From the NCBI GenBank assembly GCA_002327905.1, contig DCUY01000119.1:3882-22978 (forward strand): a DNA stretch of 19,097 nt. Direction: 5' to 3'. The DNA comes from Caldifarciminota bacterium UBA2202 (GTDB lineage: Bacteria > Hydrothermota > 32-111). Position numbers and translations under genes: made by a program. Under the pieces are notes generated by a model, which searched no databases, had not been told where the DNA came from, and was given only the letters and a program-made list of their open reading frames with translations. Positions 14,572 through 19,097 of the stretch are shown piece after piece (within the stretch, counting starts at the first letter, position 1; the number at the start of each line of letters is the position of its first letter).

Positions 14572-17041
14572 CAGAATTTTACGAAGGGTTGAAAATCCCA
14601 TCCAATATGTAGGGAAAGAATACAATGAGGTATTAAAGGATCCTGACGGAAAAATAAGACTGCTTCTCTCTTACCCCGACCTTTATACGATAGGCATGTC
14701 ATCTCTCGGACATCTGCTGATGTATGATCTTTTCAACAGAAGAGATGATGTTTTTGCGGAGAGGGTTTATGCAGTGCAAAAGGATATGGAGCATGAGATT
14801 GAAAAGGAGAACTTCGGATTGCTTTCGCTTGAAACGCACACTCCTGCGAAAAAGTTTGATATGCTTGCTTTTACAGTAGAGTATGAGCTCACATACACTA
14901 ATATTCTTCAGATACTTAAATTATCTGGCATACCTCTTCTATCAATTGACAGAGGAGAGGATGACCCGATAATAATTGCAGGAGGCACTGCTGTATATAA
15001 TCCTCTTCCGATAAATTCCTTCATTGATATCTTTTTCATAGGCGAGGGCGAGGATATGATTGAGGACATTATCGGGATTATAAAAAAAAGAAAGTGGAAT
15101 GAGATAACCAGACAGAATGCTCTGGAGCTTTTTGACGAGCTTGAATATACTTATGTCCCTATGCTGTCTGGCACTTCGAAAGATGTCATCCAGAGAGTGA
15201 ATGACAATTTCAAAGAATCGCAGTCTATTCAAAAATTCCTTGTGCCTACTGCAAAGACAGTTCATGACAGAGCGGTAGTCGAATTGAGCAGAGGATGCAC
15301 ACGGGGATGCAGATTCTGTCAGGCAGGAATAATTTACAGACCGGTGAGGGAAAGAACTTCGGCAAGGACAGCCAATGACGCAGTGCATGCTCTTCAGGAG
15401 ACAGGGTATAAAGAAGTAACTCTTCTCTCTCTCTCTGCAACTGATTACCTTGAAATCAATCCTCTGATAAAAACACTTTCAAAAGAGATAAGCAAAAAGA
15501 ATCTATCAATAGGCCTTCCGTCACTGAGAGTCGGAGACCTTGATTCTGAGCTTTTAACAAGTCTTTCGTCTGTCAGAAAATCTGGGCTCACAATAGCAAT
15601 TGAAACAGCTTCGGAAAAACTGAGAAAAGTTATTAACAAAGACATAACAATTGAAGAGGTTTTTGACACTGTAAGATTGAGCTATGAACACGGATGGAAG
15701 CACATCAAGCTTTATTTCATGACCGGATTCCCGTTTGAGGATGAAAAGGATATTGATGAAATAGCTGAACTTTTGAATAATCTTGGAGATGAATTCAGAT
15801 CTCTGAATTTCACCGCATCCATTTCTCCTTTCGTTCCAAGACCATTCACTCCGTTACAATGGGCTCGGCAGGATTCGATTGAGGAGACTCACGAAAAGAT
15901 ACGTAGAATCAAATCCGGTGTAAGAAAGAAAAATGTTGAAATCACATACAGAGAACCCTCCGTTTCATATCTTGAAGGCGTCTTTGCAAGAGGCGATTCA
16001 AAGCTCAACAGTCTTATCCTCAAGGCATTTGAAAGCGGGGAAAGGCTTGATGAATGGAGCGAACATTTTGATTTTGCCCTTTGGAAGAGAGAAGCGGACA
16101 ATCTTGAGATTGACCTTGACATTTATATGAAAGAAAAAAAACTATCCGATGATCTTCCGTGGGATTTTATAAAAACAAGAGTATCTAAAAGTTTTCTTGA
16201 AAGGGAGGCTCTTGCCGCTGAGAGCATAAAGATGACTTATGACTGCAGAACTGCAAAATGCACTTCTTGCGGAGCATGCGGCGGAGAGATAGCAGGAGAG
16301 AAAAAGAATAAAAAATATATTCCTGCGCAGAAGCAGGATGATTTCCAGAGAAGAAAACCGAAGAAGATAGTCACTCTGCAGACACAGAGGACCAACATTT
16401 TTCTTCTGTATTCTTTAGACAGAGAGTATCAGTATTTGTCTCATCTCGGAATGATAAATTTCATAAACAGCGGACTAAAAAGAACAGATTTGGAATTTGC
16501 ATATACACAGGGATTCAATCCGAGAATAAAGATTGTATATGGAGTGCCGAAACCCGTAAATGTCTATTCAAAAATGGAAATGATTGAAATTATGCTTGAA
16601 GAGAGAGCAGACCAAAACCTTCTTGAAGAAATAAACAGGGCATTTCCAAAAGGAGTGCACTTTTATTACTTTAAAGAGATGAAGAGCGAGAAAATGTCAA
16701 TAATTTCGCGGGTGAACAGGCTTGATATGGTCTTCCTCTTAGAGGCGGACGAAAAAATGAAGAATAAAGCTGAAGAGTTTCTCTCAAAAGAAGAGTACAG
16801 AGTAGTCAGAAAAAATAACGAAAAAGTCAATGAGATAAATATAAGAAGGTTTATCGACAGCATTGAATTTGAAAAGAATCTTATAAGAGTAAAAATAATA
16901 TTCCAATCTGACGGAGGAATAAAATTCGATGAACTTTGTTCCCATGTGCTTGGGATTGACGATTTGGCGGATATAAAAATTTACAGGGAAAAATTCCTTG
17001 TAAAAGAACAAGGAAAGGATTATGAGGTGTTTGATTTATGA
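14555..17041 (+). CDS. B12-binding-like/radical SAM protein fused to a DUF2344 domain
   Basis: An 828-residue cytoplasmic protein combining two families usually named TIGR03960 (radical SAM, B12-binding-like) and TIGR03936/DUF2344. The N-terminal part (1-240) resembles a cobalamin-binding-like domain (LLLSYPDLYTIGMSSLGH, IIIAGGTAVYNP, FFIGEGE). The radical SAM core begins with Cys248, Cys252 and Cys255 in SRGCTRGCRFC and includes GLPSLRVG and YFMTGFPFE. A second Cys set (564, 569, 572, 575) near CTSCGACGG may hold another metal centre. DUF2344 runs from about 612 (IFLLYSLDREYQYLSHLGM, then GFNPRIKIVYGVPKP) to the end. The reaction is not established. The family is typically next to ribonuclease G/E, as here (ATGA overlap with rng), hinting at an RNA or ribosome-related role. 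Confidence 0.9.
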   Translation: MNHYPDRILRRVENPIQYVGKEYNEVLKDPDGKIRLLLSYPDLYTIGMSSLGHLLMYDLFNRRDDVFAERVYAVQKDMEHEIEKENFGLLSLETHTPAKKFDMLAFTVEYELTYTNILQILKLSGIPLLSIDRGEDDPIIIAGGTAVYNPLPINSFIDIFFIGEGEDMIEDIIGIIKKRKWNEITRQNALELFDELEYTYVPMLSGTSKDVIQRVNDNFKESQSIQKFLVPTAKTVHDRAVVELSRGCTRGCRFCQAGIIYRPVRERTSARTANDAVHALQETGYKEVTLLSLSATDYLEINPLIKTLSKEISKKNLSIGLPSLRVGDLDSELLTSLSSVRKSGLTIAIETASEKLRKVINKDITIEEVFDTVRLSYEHGWKHIKLYFMTGFPFEDEKDIDEIAELLNNLGDEFRSLNFTASISPFVPRPFTPLQWARQDSIEETHEKIRRIKSGVRKKNVEITYREPSVSYLEGVFARGDSKLNSLILKAFESGERLDEWSEHFDFALWKREADNLEIDLDIYMKEKKLSDDLPWDFIKTRVSKSFLEREALAAESIKMTYDCRTAKCTSCGACGGEIAGEKKNKKYIPAQKQDDFQRRKPKKIVTLQTQRTNIFLLYSLDREYQYLSHLGMINFINSGLKRTDLEFAYTQGFNPRIKIVYGVPKPVNVYSKMEMIEIMLEERADQNLLEEINRAFPKGVHFYYFKEMKSEKMSIISRVNRLDMVFLLEADEKMKNKAEEFLSKEEYRVVRKNNEKVNEINIRRFIDSIEFEKNLIRVKIIFQSDGGIKFDELCSHVLGIDDLADIKIYREKFLVKEQGKDYEVFDL

Positions 17042-18528
17042 ATGAATTATTTATAACGAAAAATGAAGACAATATAATTATGGCAGTTAAGGAGAATGGA
17101 AAGCTGGTTGAAGTGGTTGTTGAGGATTTCAACAAAGTCTCTCTTGTGGGAAACATTTACAAGGCAAAGATACAGCATCTGTCAGAGGGAATTCAAGCGG
17201 CATTTCTCGACATAGGAGAGAGAAAGAAGGCGCTTCTGCCTCTTAATTCTCCTGACGGTAAGATAAAGTTTGAATTGTTTTCGGACATTGATGAAGAAGT
17301 TCATCAGGAGATGATAATAAAGCAGGGAGATGAGATACTTGTTCAGGTTATGAGGGATGAAATAAACGCAAAAGGCGCAAAACTGACATCATATATTTCC
17401 ATAGCAGGTAATTTTCTCGTTCTCCTTCCGTTTGTGCACTTTGTGGGAGTGTCAAAACAGATAAGAGACAAGGAATTTAAATCTTCCGTTAAAACCATGC
17501 TTTACTCTATTTTACAGCCTGAAGTCGGAGTCATTGTGCGCACAGCAGCTCTTGAAGCAACTCCTGCAATTATTAAAAGAGAGTATTACGAACTTTTAAA
17601 AATATGGAACAGGATATCCGCAAATGTGGATAAGGCGGTATCTCCGGCTCTTCTTTACAAAGAAGTGACAGTATCCAAAAAACTTATCCGCGATCTCATG
17701 AAAAGGGGAGTCGAACATATTTATGTCGATTCAAAAGAGATTTATCACGATATTCTTGAGTACTTTTCTTATCTTGGAATCAATATGAAGAAAAAGGTTC
17801 ATCTGTATCAGTTTAAAATACCGATATTGGCTTATTATGAAATTGACAGAGAATTGGAGAAAATGTTTAAGCCTGAGGTTTATCTGAAAGGAGGAGCTTC
17901 GATTGTAATAGAGACAACAGAGGCTTTAACGGCTATAGATGTAAACAGCGGAAAAATCTCCCGTTCAAGAGATGATGATGCTCTCATAAAGGACATAAAC
18001 ATCATGGCCGCTGAGGAGATAGCAAGGCAATTGAGGCTACGCGATTTGGGCGGAATAATAGTAATTGATTTCATAGACATGTCGGATGAAATAAGCAAAA
18101 AAGAACTTCTCATGCATTTGAAAAAATATCTGAAAAATGACCGCTCAACAACAAAGACTCTAAAGGTATCGCAATTCGGACTTGTTGAAATGACAAGAAA
18201 GAAGATAGGTCCGTCAGTGATAAATTATTTCATAGATAAATGCGATTGCTGTGAAGGGAGAGGATACACTCCCAAACCCTTTTATATTGGTCTTAAACTT
18301 GTCAGATGGCTTAAGGAGAACGGAAAGAATTATTCCGAAGATACACTCATCGTGAATGCGCAGGAGAATGTTGTGAATTCAATAAAAAAGAACCTGATGA
18401 GGTATATAGAGACTGTCATGAAAGACAGCAGAATGAATGTAAAAATCCAAATATCGGATACTGTAAAAAACGGTGTATGTGAGATTTATTCTGTCAATAA
18501 AGTCGAGCGGATAGCAACAGTCAACTGA
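17038..18528 (+). CDS. rng: Ribonuclease G/E family endoribonuclease
   Basis: A 496-residue enzyme cutting single-stranded AU-rich RNA, with roles in rRNA maturation and mRNA decay. The length fits RNase G rather than RNase E, since there is no long degradosome-scaffold tail. An S1-like RNA-binding segment lies near 33-120 (LVGNIYKAKIQHLSEGIQ, AAFLDIG). The catalytic DNase I-like part has the two magnesium-binding Asp residues, D301 in TAIDVNSG and D344 in IIVIDFIDM, with EIARQLRLRDLGG between them. A zinc-link CxxC follows at Cys402-Cys405 (KCDCCEGRG), where family members usually show CPxC. It overlaps the upstream radical SAM-DUF2344 gene by four bases, a recurrent pairing. The rplU-rpmA genes that often follow are absent; repeat-filled DNA follows instead, with no obvious terminator. 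Confidence 0.93.
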   Translation: MNELFITKNEDNIIMAVKENGKLVEVVVEDFNKVSLVGNIYKAKIQHLSEGIQAAFLDIGERKKALLPLNSPDGKIKFELFSDIDEEVHQEMIIKQGDEILVQVMRDEINAKGAKLTSYISIAGNFLVLLPFVHFVGVSKQIRDKEFKSSVKTMLYSILQPEVGVIVRTAALEATPAIIKREYYELLKIWNRISANVDKAVSPALLYKEVTVSKKLIRDLMKRGVEHIYVDSKEIYHDILEYFSYLGINMKKKVHLYQFKIPILAYYEIDRELEKMFKPEVYLKGGASIVIETTEALTAIDVNSGKISRSRDDDALIKDINIMAAEEIARQLRLRDLGGIIVIDFIDMSDEISKKELLMHLKKYLKNDRSTTKTLKVSQFGLVEMTRKKIGPSVINYFIDKCDCCEGRGYTPKPFYIGLKLVRWLKENGKNYSEDTLIVNAQENVVNSIKKNLMRYIETVMKDSRMNVKIQISDTVKNGVCEIYSVNKVERIATVN

Positions 18529-18600
18529 ATAAAAAATGTTTTACTGTCAGGGGGTAGCTGGTGGGCTGGTGAAGGCGAAGACGCCACCATGCGAAGACGC

Positions 18601-18706
18601 ACCGTGAGCCGAGGGCAGAACAAGGACGCCGTGAGCCTTGTGCCGTGCGCCATGAGCAGAAAACAAGAAAAGACAAAACAAAGACGCCGTGAGCCGAGGG
18701 CGAAAT
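18601..18706 (+). repeat. GC-rich degenerate heptamer repeats (GCCGTGA/GCCGAGG family)
   Basis: Seven-base units run in phase in three short blocks. The block at 18601-18621 opens with ACCGTGA. The block at 18628-18662 has five units opening with GCCGTGA and including GCCATGA. The block at 18686-18706 opens with GCCGTGA then GCCGAGG. The first and third blocks share the same order of units. The spacers are A-rich (around 18657-18682), and the second and third blocks are preceded by GAC. Confidence 0.75.
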
Positions 18707-18716
18707 AAAATCAAAG

Positions 18717-18758
18717 AGTTAATAGTTTATAGTTAATAGTTTATGGTTGATAGTTGAA
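18717..18758 (+). repeat. AT-rich heptamer array, copy 1 (AGTTWAT x6)
   Basis: Six contiguous seven-base units alternate AGTTAAT and AGTTTAT, then GGTTGAT and AGTTGAA. An A-rich spacer and GACGCC follow before the GC-rich heptamers at 18774. The same order recurs from 19003, so this is the first half of a composite module. Confidence 0.85.
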
Positions 18759-18773
18759 GAAAAAACAAAAGAC

Positions 18774-18829
18774 GCCATGAGCCGTATGCCGTATACCGTA
18801 TGCCGTATGCCGTGTGCTTTGAGCAAGAG
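18774..18829 (+). repeat. GC-rich heptamer array, copy 1 (GCCGTAT family)
   Basis: Eight contiguous seven-base units: GCCATGA, GCCGTAT twice, ACCGTAT, GCCGTAT, GCCGTGT, then decayed GCTTTGA and GCAAGAG. The gradual decay at the 3' end suggests expansion by slippage with ageing at the edge. Confidence 0.85.
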
Positions 18830-18841
18830 AAATATCAAAAT

Positions 18842-18968
18842 CGTCATTGCGAGCACTGCGAAGCAATCTCCTTACTGCGGTGAATGTTCTTTGTAAAAGA
18901 ACGAATAGCCGACAAGGAGATTCCCACGCTTAGAGGTATGATATAAAAGCATGGCGCTCGGAATGACG
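18842..18968. repeat. 127-base nested palindromic (REP/MITE-like) element
   Basis: Three nested inverted repeats share one centre. The outer arms are CGTCATTGCGAGC (18842-18854) and GCTCGGAATGACG (18956-18968), with 12 of 13 bases complementary. The middle arms are AATCTCCTT (18865-18873) and AAGGAGATT (18914-18922), a perfect match. The inner hairpin is GTTCTTT, GTA, AAAGAAC (18886-18902). The arm GTCATTGCGAGC with GAAGCAATCTCC resembles dispersed palindromic elements known from many unrelated bacterial genomes. There is no transposase here, so it is at most a non-autonomous element. Confidence 0.75.
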
Positions 18969-19002
18969 CGACTTTGTACGCTGGTTAGCTGATAAAAGAG
19001 AG

Positions 19003-19051
19003 AGTTAATAGTTTATAGTTAATAGTTTATAGTTAATAGTTGATAGTTGAA
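19003..19051 (+). repeat. AT-rich heptamer array, copy 2 (AGTTWAT x7)
   Basis: Seven contiguous seven-base units alternate AGTTAAT and AGTTTAT and end AGTTGAT, AGTTGAA, one unit more than copy 1. It is preceded by AAAAGAGAG and followed by AAAAACAAAAGAGGCC, close to the flanks of copy 1. Copies start 286 bases apart. Confidence 0.85.
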
Positions 19052-19063
19052 AAAACAAAAGAG

Positions 19064-19097
19064 GCCGTGTACCGTGTACCGTATGCCGTATGCCGTG
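19064..19097 (+). repeat. GC-rich heptamer array, copy 2 (cut by window end)
   Basis: At least four complete seven-base units (GCCGTGT, ACCGTGT, ACCGTAT, GCCGTAT) and a partial fifth run to the last base. The family and phase match 18774-18829. Its true length is unknown because the window ends inside it. Confidence 0.85.

Larger units (their letters stand above)
18529..19097. other. Gene-free, repeat-filled intergenic region
   Basis: No open reading frame with a ribosome binding site or family resemblance is visible on either strand after the rng stop. The composition changes sharply: GC-rich 7-base repeats alternate with AT-rich 7-base repeats, and a palindromic element lies between them. 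A seven-base unit is not a multiple of three, so the arrays would rotate through all frames and are unlikely to be coding. The region runs off the window edge. Confidence 0.75.

Noticed and set aside
15165..15185. Sigma-54 (-24/-12) promoter at a TGGCAC word
   Set aside because: The matching TGC element at the right spacing is absent and the site lies inside a coding region.
18568..18588. Rho-independent terminator after rng
   Set aside because: GGCG-AAGA-CGCC can form only a short stem with a bulged extension and has no T-run after it; it is better seen as part of the repeat region.
18717..19097. CRISPR array
   Set aside because: The repeats are contiguous 7-base units without unique spacers, far shorter than CRISPR repeats, and no cas gene is near.

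Overview
The window is an AT-rich, gene-dense stretch in which every gene is on the + strand. Neighbouring genes overlap or sit within 54 bases of each other. Arginine is mostly AGA/AGG and isoleucine is often ATA. The envelope genes point to a diderm (outer-membrane) bacterium: OstA/LptA-like protein, LptB, several proteins with outer-membrane-barrel features, one PorV-like barrel, and a secreted protein with a FlgD/type IX-sorting-like C-terminal domain. That mix suggests the FCB superphylum or a nearby candidate phylum. This placement is an inference from gene style; no rRNA gene is present to confirm it.

Layout. (1) Bases 1-2598: the end of an OstA-like LPS-transport gene, then lptB and rpoN (sigma-54), a widely conserved order. 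(2) Bases 2595-11190: seven genes for exported proteins. They are an OB-fold repeat protein, a PorV/FadL-like barrel, a protein with two ComEA-like helix-hairpin-helix domains followed by a predicted outer-membrane barrel, a second FadL/PorV-like barrel, two tandem single-HKD phospholipase-D-like nucleases, and a 5'-nucleotidase-like protein that has lost nearly all of its metal ligands. (3) Bases 11206-13236: an aldehyde dehydrogenase and a small lipoprotein of unknown role. (4) Bases 13233-18528: an overlapping chain nrdR, purC, a fused B12-binding/radical SAM-DUF2344 protein, and ribonuclease G/E. (5) Bases 18529-19097: no supportable gene. This part is packed with 7-base tandem repeats of two unrelated families, arranged as a composite module seen twice, with a 127-base nested palindromic element between the copies.

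How it may work together. Region 2 is the most interesting part. Folds associated with nucleic acids (OB-fold, ComEA-type HhH, Nuc-type PLD, UshA-type phosphatase) occur side by side in exported proteins next to outer-membrane barrels. A reasonable but unproven reading is an envelope locus that binds, cuts or imports extracellular nucleic acid. Five consecutive junctions in this region have the upstream stop codon embedded in the downstream Shine-Dalgarno sequence, which fits translationally coupled expression. The downstream nucleotide and RNA genes (nrdR, purC, rng) are housekeeping and need not be functionally linked.
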